DNA of 64,000 nucleotides from Eupeodes corollae (lineage: Eukaryota; Arthropoda; Insecta; Diptera; Syrphidae): positions 21,425,118 through 21,489,117 of the forward strand of contig NC_079149.1 in the NCBI RefSeq assembly GCF_945859685.1. Direction: 5' to 3'. The translations under genes were made by a program, and so were the position numbers. The notes beneath the pieces are model-generated. The model did no database searches, was not told where the DNA came from, and saw only the letters and a program-made list of their open reading frames with translations. Of the stretch, positions 1 through 10,498 are shown in pieces; within the stretch, counting starts at the first letter, position 1, and every line of letters begins with the position of its first letter.

Positions 1-171
1 CCTGACCTGATGTTGTTGCAGTTGCTTGCGGTACTGCTGCTGGCACCACCGCAACATCGAACGATGTGTTGGCAGAGGTATCTTTCGATACCCCCGCTTT
101 CTTCTCCTTAACCATTTGCTTCTCTTCCCAACTAATAAAGTCCACAATTTCTCGGTTGTGAAAAAAAGCAA
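1..171 (-). other. possible partial exon or ORF running off the left edge
   Basis: Read on the minus strand, this stretch stays open for about 56 codons up to the window edge. It begins with charged residues (REIVDFISWEEKQ) and becomes rich in Ala, Val and Thr (VPAAVPQATATTSG). Its base composition is clearly less AT-rich than the flanking DNA and no stop interrupts it, so it looks coding. There is no start codon at its upstream end. A pyrimidine run lies just upstream, but I see no convincing AG acceptor. It could be an exon of a neighbouring host gene or part of a transposon ORF. I do not recognise the protein. Confidence 0.3.
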
Positions 172-180
172 TTAATTTTT

Positions 181-256
181 TGGTAGACTCCGACTGGGAC
201 TCGAACCCACGACCCTTGGATCTGCCTTCGGACGCCACCTCCACTAAGCTATCGAT
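181..256 (-). repeat. tRNA-like SINE head (second SINE type) or tRNA retropseudogene
   Basis: On the minus strand this segment has RNA polymerase III internal promoter boxes: an A-box-like TAGCTTAGTGG (near 241-251) and a B box GGTTCGAGTCC (197-207). It ends in ACCA followed by an A-rich stretch and then a T run. The cloverleaf does not close: the T stem has a mismatch and no matching 5' acceptor strand exists, so it is not a functional tRNA gene. It differs from the SINE at 14813. Confidence 0.5.
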
Positions 257-371
257 TGTTAATTTCTTCGGTGGCAAACTGCCAACTTTACTTTTTAATT
301 ATATCTTGCACTAATTTAACTTTGAAATAAAATATGAAATACACTTCTTTACACTTTGGAAGTCAAAGAAC

Positions 372-412
372 GACTGACTGTCCAACGCACTAACCATCAT
401 GCTACGGGTACT
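372..412 (-). repeat. SINE fragment (5' head, A-box region only)
   Basis: The reverse complement starts AGTACCCGTAGCATGATGG and continues through GTTAGTGCGTTGGACAG. This matches the first 40 bases of the SINE at 14813-15113. The B box and body are missing, so only the head survives. Confidence 0.6.
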
Positions 413-646
413 AGAATAGAATAGTTCACATCAAACTAAAATATCTCAAAATATAGTTTTAGAGCTGCGAGCTACATGAAAGGAAAGTCGTTGATATTAA
501 TTTTGTTGGTACTCTTAGTAAAAGTGATAACAGAAACGTTCGTCTTCCGACACGTATAAGCCACGTTCCTGAGAAAAGGTACAGCAAAAGTACAACTTTT
601 CCGAAAATCGAAATAGGGAGAGAAACCTATTTCAATTTATCAACTG

Positions 647-1261
647 TTGTATTTCCATACCTCAACATCCACAAAGGAACTTGTCAACCAGATTGACCAT
701 ATTGTGATCGACGCCAGACACGCTTCCATCATCATGGATGTACGAACTTTCCTAGGAGCTAACATCAACTCGGACCACTACCTCGTTGTAGCCAAGGTAG
801 CACTTCGGATTTTCAGGCACAAGGCAAAACAGGGAGGTGCAAGAAGAAGGTACAACGTCAAACGGCTACAATCGCCAGAGATCGCCAAATCCTTTTCCGA
901 CCGAGTTACAAGTAACCTCTCTCGAAGATCTCTGCCTCCAACACAATGTATCGAAAACCAGTGGCAACATTGCCAATATGCAATCAGAGGAGCCGCTTCT
1001 GATGTGCTGGGTTTCAAACAGCCGCCAACCAGGAACCCGTGGTCCTGGGTCAAAAAACAGGCACGCAAAGCTGCGCTGCATAAAAATGAGACCCTCTAAA
1101 CTCCACCAACTATTAAGGAATCAGTCTACTTATCATCGCCTATAAAATCTTCTCTTCCGTAATATGTAAACGTCTAAAGCCCATCGTCAACAAACTGATA
1201 GGTGCTTATCAGGGTGGTTTTCGACCACGAAAGTCCACAGTTGATAAAATATTCACATAAC
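647..1261 (+). pseudogene. family B non-LTR retrotransposon fragment, plus orientation
   Basis: The encoded protein carries the end of an APE-type endonuclease (NQIDHIVIDARH, then NSDHYLVVAKV with the conserved SDH motif) and the linker that precedes the RT (VLGFKQPPTRNPW). Near 1130-1260 it jumps to an RT segment read as YKIFSSVICKRLKPIVNKL and YQGGFRPRKSTVDKIF, so the start of the RT domain has been deleted. It matches the copies at 38515-40844 and 52475-55238 but is more diverged. It meets a minus-strand copy of the same family at about 1262. It is non-functional. Confidence 0.8.
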
Positions 1262-3744
1262 GGCTGTCTACAGTTTCGCACGCCAAGTTGGTTGAGGTCC
1301 TCTCCAACCTGGGTGCGCCACCTGAGTCGCCTTGTCTAAAACCTTTTTTGAAATCAAATGCATCTTTTCCGACCTTGATAGAGCAGCGTGCATTCTCCGT
1401 CGTCATTCTGCACAAACGGATAAGTTTGACAGGGATGCCAAACACATTGCTCGGTAGAGCTCTTCCCTATAGATGCTGTCATACGCGGCTTTAAAATCGA
1501 TAAAGAGATGGTGGGTATCGATTTGAAGCTCTTGGGTTTTTTCCAAGATCTGCCGTAGTGTGAATATTTGGTCGATAGTGGACTTTCCTGGTCTGAAGCC
1601 ACACTGATAAGGACCAATCAGGTTGTTGACGAATGGCTTCAGACGTTCACATAATACGGCAGAGAGGATCTTATACGCAATGTTAAGGAGACTGACCCTC
1701 TGTAGTTGGCGCAGTTTAGAGGGTCTCCTTTCTTATGTATCGGGCACACTATGCTGAGATTCCACTCATCGGGCATGCTTTCTTCCGACCATATTTTGCA
1801 GATGAGTTGGTGCATGCTTCCTACCAAGTCATCGCCTGCTGCTTTGAATAGTTCGGCAAGGATGCCATCAGCTCCAGCAGCTTTGTTTGACTTAAGTTTA
1901 GATAAAGGTACCTTCACTTCGTCAAGGTCGGGTAGGCGGAATTGTTGATCTGCGTAGCCGAGGTTGAGTGCTTCTATCTCCCTTACAGCGGAATTCGGTT
2001 CGTCATCGCCGTTATAGAATTTGGAGAAGTGATCTTTCCATATTCTCAGCATCGACTGTGGTTCTACTACGATGTTCCCTTGATCGTCTTTACAGGCTTC
2101 GGTTCGTGGCTGGTACCCTTGGGAGGTTTTTTTTACCTTTTGGTAAAATTTACGAACCTCATTCCTGTTGTGACATCCCTCTATCTCCTCGATCGCGCGC
2201 TTCTCATGCTCTCTTTTTTCCGTCTAAGAAGCCGGTGTTCCTCTCTCCTCTTCTGCTCGTAGAGCTCGCGAGCAGCTCTAGTCCTTTTGTGCAGCGCCGT
2301 TTTGTATGCCTCTTGTTTTGCTGCGTGAGCTTGCCGGCATTCGTCGTCAAACCAGGGGTTTCGCTGTGGTGGCCGTGTGAAACCTAGCACTTCAGAGGCG
2401 GCATCTCTGATGGCTGCAAGGCGATGTTGCCACTAGTTTTCAATGCTTAATGCAGGAAGCATAGGACTCCTTAAGAGGTTATAAGAGACTCGATCGGAAA
2501 AGGACATGGCAGTCTCTTGCCATTGTAGCCGTCTAACGTCGAATCTTCTCACAGTACTTCCTTGTTTTGGCTTGGATCGGGATATCCGTAGCCGTACCTT
2601 GGCTACAACAAGGTAGTGGTCCGAGTCAATGTTGGCCTCTCGGAATGTTCGGATATCCTGGATACTGGAGAAGTGTCGTGCGTCCATCGCAATGTGGTCA
2701 ATCTGGACGGTTGATTGATCAGGAGATTCCCATGTCCCCTTGTGGATATTAAGATGCGTGAACTGCGTACTAGCTACCAGAACGTCTCGCCCCGCAGCGA
2801 AATCGACCAGCCTGAATCCGTTGTCGGAGGTAGTGTCGTGCAGGCTGTATCTCCCGATTATGCCATCAAAGATGTCTTCCCTTCATAGCTTGGCATTAAA
2901 ATCTTCTAAGACAATTTTAATGTCATAGCCAAGGCACTGCTCATATGTCTTGTCCAAGAGCTCGAAGAATATGTCTTTGGTGTCTTCATCTTTCTCCTCT
3001 ATTGGGACATGCTCGCATATTAGGTTTATGTTGGCGAATTTAGCCTTGATGCGGATTGTTGTGATGCGCTCGCTCACACTGTTGAAACTCAAGACTTTTT
3101 GCCTGAGCCTAGTTCCAACAACAAATCCATACCCAAATAGACGCTGTCTTTGTTCTCGGTAGCAGTCACCGTAGTAGATATCGCAGTCTTTTAGTTTCTT
3201 GGATGGCTGTAATATCTGCCTTGCAGCAGTTTAGGGCTTCCGCTAATTGTTCGGCTGCATGTGGTCTATTAAGGCACCTAACATTCCACGTACATATCCG
3301 AAGTTCGTTGTCATTATTTCGTTTGCGTGGAATGTCAACAGTGAATCCATCCGTATCCGAGGCGGTGCTTCGAAACTTAAGGTATTTTTTACGTGGCCAG
3401 GAAGTTACTCCGACGGCACAACTCCCAACCTGGAGGGCCAGATCCTTAGTATAACTCCAAGGAAGGGGAGCCGGATAAACCGCTCCTTACAGGCCTGGGG
3501 TCCGAATATATCGAAGAAGCCCTATAAGGTGTTCACTAAGTAGTTCAACCTTACTGGAACTGTAGACGCCACCGTTGATTCCATCTCGAGAATTTGTCCG
3601 CTGCCGCCTTGATAAGAGAGGTGCAGGAGTTGATAGACAGAGGTTGGTTTTGAGAAAAACCTGTGGACGCTTGTGTCCTCTTGAATGCACATGTCTACCA
3701 TTTGAACATCCCATTAGGCGATCGCCTTACAATTAAAACATACT
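1262..3744 (-). pseudogene. family B non-LTR retrotransposon, minus orientation, internally deleted
   Basis: Read from 3744 downward: a 5' leader (near 3490-3714), the endonuclease (SVSERITTIRIKAK at about 3050, then LEDFNAKL), the SDHYLVVAKVRL motif near 2600, a basic linker, and the RT start (AGADGILAELFKAAGDDL near 1850; HQLICKIWSEESMPDEWNLS). Fingers and palm follow at 1209-1617 (LIRLCRMTTENARCSIKVGKDAFD, FRQGD). At about 1337 FRQGD is joined directly to the C-terminal tail sequence seen near 40700, so the YADD catalytic block and most of the thumb are gone. The 3' end lacks the (TAAG)n tail. Product and order match endonuclease-RT elements often annotated as craniofacial development protein 2-like. 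An RTE-like clade is probable but not proved. Confidence 0.85.
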
Positions 3745-6689
3745 TGTTCTGCCTCTCTCTCTTATCTTCTGATAATTTATTTTCCATCCTGGTTCTTCTA
3801 ATATGACATTAAAATAAAGCTATCCAAAGGAAAAAGCTTTGAACGAAGTAGTTGAACACACAAACAATTGTTTTCGTCAAGTGTGCTTACAAGTATTTTT
3901 CATTTCCGGGATGAGTCCTAATATGAGTTGTGTCTTGGGATGAAACTAGCTTACCGACAAAAAATTTTGTGCATTCGATAAGTTCATTCAAATACACAAA
4001 CCATTTCCCTTAGCATAATGTTTTCCGAGTATTTTATATTGTTATTATAATAAAAAGTTATGTTTTTTCCCATAGTCTACGGAAAATTAGTTCCGTATGA
4101 GAGCAGAAAAAGGGAGACATGCTAACGTAATAATTTATATGATGATGATTCGTCCAGAATAAAATTCTATTCAATCAGTAAACAACTGCATAACAATGTT
4201 CTTACGAAAAAATGGAAAATTTGTATATGTAAAAAAATGAGTTGAAACAAACTGGTCTAACGATTTACAAACAACAAAATTGAAAAATGGAAGTTTTTTG
4301 ACGAATCGAATGACATTTATACTGACTTATATTACAGGTATATTTTTAAATCTTACTTTTCAAACAGTCTCTTTTCATAAAGGAGCAAGTTCGTGCGATC
4401 CAGTCGTGATTTTACGTTTATAAAACTTTAACCATTTGGGAATTTTATTTAAATTATTTCACTGATTTTATATTACAGATTTTAAGTCCAAAGCCCTTTG
4501 CTATTAAACAATTTTAATTTCGAGTTCCCTTATTTGAATTAAGTGTTTGAAATTTACATTTTTTAAAGTTATTAGTTTTTGTTTTCAAGAGAAACATTTT
4601 AATTTTACTTACCATTATAATTTTTACAGATAAAAGTGAAGAAGTATTTAAATAAACCCAAAACCTGCCCTTTCCTAACAACACACATATTTTGATACTC
4701 CCATCAAATGACCTTGCATAAATACGAGTATCTTACCAAAAGATCCTTATTCCACTCAACAATATAATAACTTAACATCCTTGTTACCGGTATGTTGACT
4801 GAATTGTTACCTCAGTCTCCCTCTTGCTAAATGGGATACGTATATCTTTCAGGATATTCTATTACCATACCCGCTGAAACTGAAAAAAGTTCCATAACTT
4901 ATTAAAAAAAGAAAACAAAAATAACATCCTTTGGTCTGAAACAATATCATCGAAGCCCTGCATGAATACAATTAGATTCACGAATTACTCGCCAGCTGTG
5001 TTCTTGAGGTTTTTCTTTTCGTATAATTGGTTCGAAGTTAAACGTTTTTCTGCCACTTATTCTTCGTTGTATATTCTTCTTCCCATTCTCTATTAAATCT
5101 CTTCTGGTTAAGGGCTATATGAGTCGTTCAAAAAAAAGAAGTCCTTAACATTCCTGTCTGGTACAAAAAAACAGGTCCTTGCATACCTTCATACATTTTC
5201 CAAAAAGATTAATGGATCTTCTTTAAATACCATATGCTCCATCGAGCATACATATACCTACCTGTTCAAGATTAGGCAAAGTACCTAACCTATGTATATT
5301 GTACAAAGTATATCCCTGGAACTCAAGTCATTGTTTTCCTTATCCACCAACAACAACAACAAAAAGGACATCAAGTGTACGACCTTAGGAGCATGTCTTG
5401 TCGAAATTCGAAGTCTTGTGGTATAATAATGGCACTCTACTTTGGCTCACTGGCACTCAAGTGGATCCGAACCGAAGTGAATTTTGAAAACGCCTGTCTC
5501 TGATTTGGCGTAATAAGATGAAAAAGATGTGGAAATTAGTTTTATTTTTATTTTTACGTTACGTTGTTTTTTTTTCTCATTTTGTTTTTGTTTATTTTTC
5601 TGAAAATAAAATATTAAAACGAATCAATTTATTCAACTTAAGTGGTAATTGTCTTTGGTTTCTTTGCTCTCCGAAGAAGAAGAATTTCTACAAAACTTTT
5701 AACAAGTCTGGAAGAAATTTATTCAAGCGAAATAATTGAATATACTAAATAAAAGCTATCACCAGGTTTGAGAGAAGAATGGAGGTGCATATCTTGAAAA
5801 TAAATTCTATTTGATAAATGACAAACAATTTCAACTGTTTTCTGATATCAACTCGAGTTTTTTTGTTTGATATGTGAAAGTTGTTGTAATGAAGATACCT
5901 TGAACCTTGAGGGATTTCAAAATCCACAGTAAATGTAGAGGTAACCAAAAGCGGCTATCTTCAATCATTATATTAACCTCAAAAACATCAAAACCAAAAG
6001 AGAAATAGGGATTAAGCTGTTTTCTCAACATCATTTTATCATTACTCAAAAAATTTCAATTTACCTACGGAAGCTATGAGAAAGATTATCCTGTAATAAA
6101 TTCCTTTTGAACTCAAAATTCATTTTTCATGTTGGTTTTTCTTGTTTTATTCATTCATCACAATTTTCTAATTCAAATAAAATTTTCGGCCGACGAACAA
6201 TTTATTGAAAAAGGATTTTTGTTATTGTATACATCACTTTTGTATTGTTTTAATAATTGAATGAGAAGAAAAACAAACAGCATCCGTTTTAAATTTTCCA
6301 GGATATTGTGCATCAGGATATTTGAAAGTAATTTTCTCTCTCAATTTATATAATGGAACAACATGAAACAAAAACAATATTTGTGTAAATTGGATTCCAA
6401 TATAATAATATTTTATATGCAGTTCTGAAAAGAAATTGATGGAAATCAAAATTGCAGTACACACAAGAAAAACAAAATAACGAATCTATGTTTTTAAAAG
6501 CAAAACTAATTTAAGTAAATTAAAATAGAAATGGGAAATGATAAATAGAACAACCGAATTTAGTAATGGTGAAATGGAAATAGCGAACAAAACTTGGTAA
6601 TAAGCATTAAATTGTATGTTTCATTAAAACAGAACTGCCCATTATTTTGTTAAGGATGTGAAATAAGAGATATTTCAGCAGAAATGGAT
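3745..6689. other. AT-rich DNA, no gene recognised
   Basis: No splice-bounded coding segment, RNA gene or transposon protein was recognised on either strand. Short open stretches near 5518-5739 and 5745-6464 are AT-driven and carry no family motif. It is probably intergenic DNA downstream of the transporter gene. Confidence 0.5.
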
Positions 6690-7006
6690 TTTTTTTAATA
6701 AAAAAACGGACTGTTGGATTTTTATAAAAAAACTACTGAATATCGAAAACAATATTTTCTGTGAAATAAAAAAAAATTTGAAGACAATATTTTAAACCAT
6801 TTAAATCGAAAGTAAATTTTTACCAAGTTTTATTAATTTTTTGTTTAGGTTTAGCCATAATCTAAAATTTTTGAAAAGATATTTGAGTCAAAAATCAATT
6901 TTTACCATTTTTTGATGTTAAAAACATTATTTTTCGTTGCACAAAATTGTTTTCGAGCTAAAATCATTTTGTATTCGTGCAATTTTTGAGTTGACACCAT
7001 TTTATT
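6690..7006 (-). repeat. family H repeat, minus-oriented fragment
   Basis: It contains the family H blocks in reverse orientation (an ACGGACTGTTGGATTTTT-like block, then AAAACAATATTTTCTGTGAAATAAA, then a TTTTTACCAAGTTTTATT block). It abuts a plus-oriented copy that begins at 7007, giving an inverted pair. Confidence 0.65.
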
Positions 7007-8069
7007 AATTTCCCATAGTAAGTTATTGTATTGAGCCTGATTTGTCAAATTGAAAATTTTGACATTTCTCGATGTTTCAAGGTCCCTAGAGTCGAAATAA
7101 AAGATTTGTCACGTCCAAAATTTTACGACTAAATATGATTTCATCTCCAAAACAATTTTGTGCAATGAAAAATAATGTTTTTGAGATCTGATAAAATTTT
7201 GAGAAAAATTGAATTGACAGTTTTTTTACAAAAAATTAAAAACCTTAAAAAAAATTAATAAAACTTGGTAAAAATTGATTTTCGACTCAAATATCTTTTC
7301 AAAACTTTGAGATAAAAGCTTCTTACTAATTTTTACTTATAATAAACATTGTTTTCAACATTAGGACAAATTTTGAGAAAAATCCAATTGACAGTTTTTT
7401 TTTACAAAAATTAAAAACCTAAAAAAAATATATAAAAGTTGGTAAAAATTGATTTTTGACTCAAATATCTTTTCAAAAGTTGTAGATATTGGCTTTAAAC
7501 TACTTTTATCTTTCAAAAAATATTGTTGTTAACATTCAGTAAAATTTTGAAAAAAAAAACGAACTGACAGTTTTTTTTACAAAAAATAAAAACATACAAA
7601 AATATATAAAAGTTGGTAAAAATTGATTTACGACTCAAATATCTTTTCAAATATTTGAAATATTGGCTTAAAACAATTTTATCTTATAAGAAATATTGTT
7701 TTCAATATTCGATAAAATTTTGAAAAAAATCGAATAGACAATTTTATTACAAAAAATAAAACTCTAAAAAAAAAACAATACTAAAACTTGGTAATATTTT
7801 ACTTTCGACTCAAATAGCTTTTCAAAAATTAAAAATATTCGCTTCAAACTTATTTTATTTCACAGAAAATATTGTTTTCAATATTCCGTTGTTTTTTTAT
7901 TTAAAAATTCAACAGTCCGTTTTTTCATAAAAAAATAAAATCTACAAAAAATAGTACGCAAATTTGGTAAAAATTGATGCGAGTACATATAGACAAACTT
8001 TTAAGCAAGACAAATCGACAGACGGGATGGGAAGTTATCAGTGTGGGTCGCATCCCAGCCTCTTTTTTT
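7007..8069 (+). repeat. family H repeat copy with ACGT block deleted
   Basis: It starts at the family head (TTTCCCATAGTAAGTTATTG, a mutated AACTTCCCATAGGAAGTT) and runs through GACATTTCTCGATGTTTCAAGG. It then jumps at about 7110 directly to the ACGACTAAATATGATTTC block, so the ACGT-rich and AGCTCAAGAACC blocks are missing. Several roughly 174-bp internal tandem units follow. The end is the standard tail: AAGCAAGACAAATCGACAG, GGGATGGGAAGTTATCAGTG, GCATCCCAGCCTC and a T run at 8061-8069. Confidence 0.8.
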
Positions 8070-9138
8070 GGAGTTAAGCTAGTTTTGTAGAAACTCAATG
8101 GGCTTAAGAAAATTTATACCTAAATTAAATTGACGCTATTGTTGTTGGGTTGGTTTGAACTACACAATGTGTCAGTGTAAATTTGAGGGTGTATATCAGC
8201 TTTTGTTACAGTATTTCAAAGCTTTTGAAACCTCTAAAGCTATACTCAAAAACCCTATTTCTTACTTTCATATTTCCAAGATTTTTAATTTTGTATTTAA
8301 TTTTATTTTAAATTGGAAAAGAAGCATTAAGCCACGACAATAAGATGCTTTTTGGAGACAAAATTTGGTGCATATCAATTTTTTGGGCTCTTGATTAGTA
8401 TCGGGAAAAAATCTGGAAGTGACAATATTTTTAAAATATCATTTCACCTTACGGTGACTGCACTTCGTACATCGAGAAAAGTATAAACTTTTAAAATATC
8501 GGTTGTATACAACATTTTATAATAGACCTCTAAATTTTACAATTTCCGTCTCATTTTGAAAAATTAAATCATTTAAATAAATTTAAAATAGAAAGCGAAA
8601 TCAAATTACAAAATTATATAAAAGCAAAATTATATAAATTCTGTTCTAAAACGCTTAAAAAAACTCGAAAAAGTGTTAAATTTTTGTTTTCAATCAAAAA
8701 ACTTAATTCTTTATTTTTTCGTTGAAAGTTATTCTAAAACACGAATATTTTAAAAATCAATGAATTTTTCTATTAAATTTGTACAAATTAACTTTAAACC
8801 TTACCTAAAAATTGTAATTTGAAGATAGTTTAAAGTTTTGGAAGTCTTCGAATAATATACCATAAAATCATTAACACAGTTGTTTTTCTTATTAAAATGT
8901 ATCTTTGCTCGAATTTTATTAGTTTATCAAAAATTGTTCCCGTGTAGTTTTGCTTACCTTACACTGAATTTTTGCTATGTTCAAAAACTCAAATTGACTT
9001 AACCCTTTAAAAAATTAATTTTTCCTACGAAAAAATATAGTTTTCTTAAAAATTCAAAACTTTTGACCAGAGCCAATTTGTCTTGACTCTCATTTTTGGC
9101 TGCGTATGTTTATAAACCTTGGATTGCACTTACGCAGT
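8070..9138. other. AT-rich DNA, no gene recognised
   Basis: No protein motif, splice-bounded exon or repeat family was recognised. The open stretch at 8155-8343 shows no family signature. Confidence 0.45.
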
Positions 9139-9171
9139 AGTACCCGTAGCGTGATGGTTGTTGCGTTTGAC
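9139..9171 (+). repeat. SINE fragment (5' head)
   Basis: AGTACCCGTAGCGTGATGG followed by TTGTTGCGTTTGACT matches the head of the SINE at 14813. It is cut off before the B box and joined to the rearranged end of the retrotransposon at 9175-10445. Confidence 0.55.
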
Positions 9172-9174
9172 TTC

Positions 9175-10445
9175 AGGGAGCGATCTTATTGCGCACAGAA
9201 CGGCCCGAAAGGTTGAGGTTATTACAATTCCTTCCTTGAAGATTCGGCTGTTCGATATAAGCCGGTACAGCGGCGTCGTAAACACTGCCGTTCGAACACC
9301 CGAAACTCCTCCATCTGGGAAGGGGCAACATTGAACCACACAGGATAACCATAAACGATCATCGGCCGTATGAGGGCCATGTAACAAATTACCTTCACTC
9401 TGGGGTCAATCCGACTGCTAAAAAACAGCCGTTTCGTCAGAGCGAAGGCTCCTCTGGCCCTGGTCAGAGCAGCATTTATAAGTCTGTCGAAATTTAAATA
9501 CTGATCTAACCAGATACCGAGGTACTTCACTACACTTTTGTTCGCTGCCCGTGAAGATCAACGATGACCATCTTGCGCCAAATCTTGCACGTATCCCTAG
9601 TGACCATAGCGAACGGACTCCGAAACAGAATTGTCTCTGACTTCTGGACATTTATTTTCAATTTCCAGTCGTCGCAATATCTCTGAATCTTGCCGAAATC
9701 ACGATGCAAGAGAATTCTAATAACCTCAACCTTTCGGGCCGTTCTGTACGCAATTAGATCGGCGGCGTACGCAATTGCCTTTGTAAGTCTACCTATCAGA
9801 TCGCTTGTGTAAATGCTGAAGAGAATTGGCGAATTCACCGCTGTTTGTTGAAAACCATTTTTAATTGAGAATGTTGTGGTTGAAGTTACATTGCCACTTT
9901 TGACCACAAACTTTCTACCGCTAAGCATTTCATAAAGAATATACAACAATAGCTTGCTTACGCCAAGCCTGCTCAGTTTTAGGTAAAGACCCTCTAAGCA
10001 TACGGTGTCAAAACCCTTTTCCAAATCAACCAGAACAGCACCTGTGCATTGTTTTTCTGATTTATTCCATTGGATATCAGAAACGAGTTTAGACGCAGCA
10101 TGAATTGTGTCATGGCCCGCCTTGAACCCGAACTGTTTATCCGGAATTATTTTGTTGTCCGCAGCCCACTTAGTCAGAGCCCTATTAATGATTTTTTCGA
10201 AAACTTTGCTGATGCTCGGAAGAAGACTTATCGACCGAAGATTTGACGGGTTGGAGTTGTCCTTTCCCTTTTTCGTTAGAGGATGAACAACAGATGAACA
10301 ATGTTGGTCAATTTCTGTATTAGTCAGGTTTCTGTTGTTTGCTGCGGCTATGTCACTCGAACGAAGTTCTCGCTAAGGCGTTGGTGAAACGAGGCCTCCA
10401 ACTTCACGCGTTCGTTCGGAATCTGCACTAAAGCAGCCAGTCAGC
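9175..10445 (-). pseudogene. family J (jockey-like) non-LTR retrotransposon, RT region, 3'-rearranged
   Basis: Read from about 10440 down, the translation gives the RT start (KKGKDNSNPSNLRSISLLPS, SKVFEKIINRALTKW), then DKQFGFKAGHDTIHAASKLV, the first palm motif (GAVLVDLEKGFDTVCLEGL) and a degenerate PQGS-like block (FQQTAVNSPILFSIYTSDL). The catalytic Y-x-D-D has become YAADLIAY, so the enzyme is dead. The thumb follows (YLGIWLDQYLNFDRLINAAL; LIRPMIVYGYPVWF). The family's 3' portion, seen at 47550-48000, is missing. In its place, 9187-9228 carries an inverted copy of 9714-9756 from the same element. Confidence 0.8.
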
Positions 10446-10498
10446 AGTGATGGGAAAAAATGATAAATATGAAGAAACGTAATTAGTAAAGAAAAGAA

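Noticed and set aside
181..256. Functional tRNA gene on the minus strand
   Set aside because: A and B boxes and a terminal ACCA are present, but no 5' acceptor strand pairs with the 3' end and the T stem has a mismatch. A SINE head or retropseudogene is the better reading.
5518..5739. 73-codon open frame with Phe/Leu-rich start
   Set aside because: Poly-T tracts create the hydrophobic run. No homology or gene context supports it.
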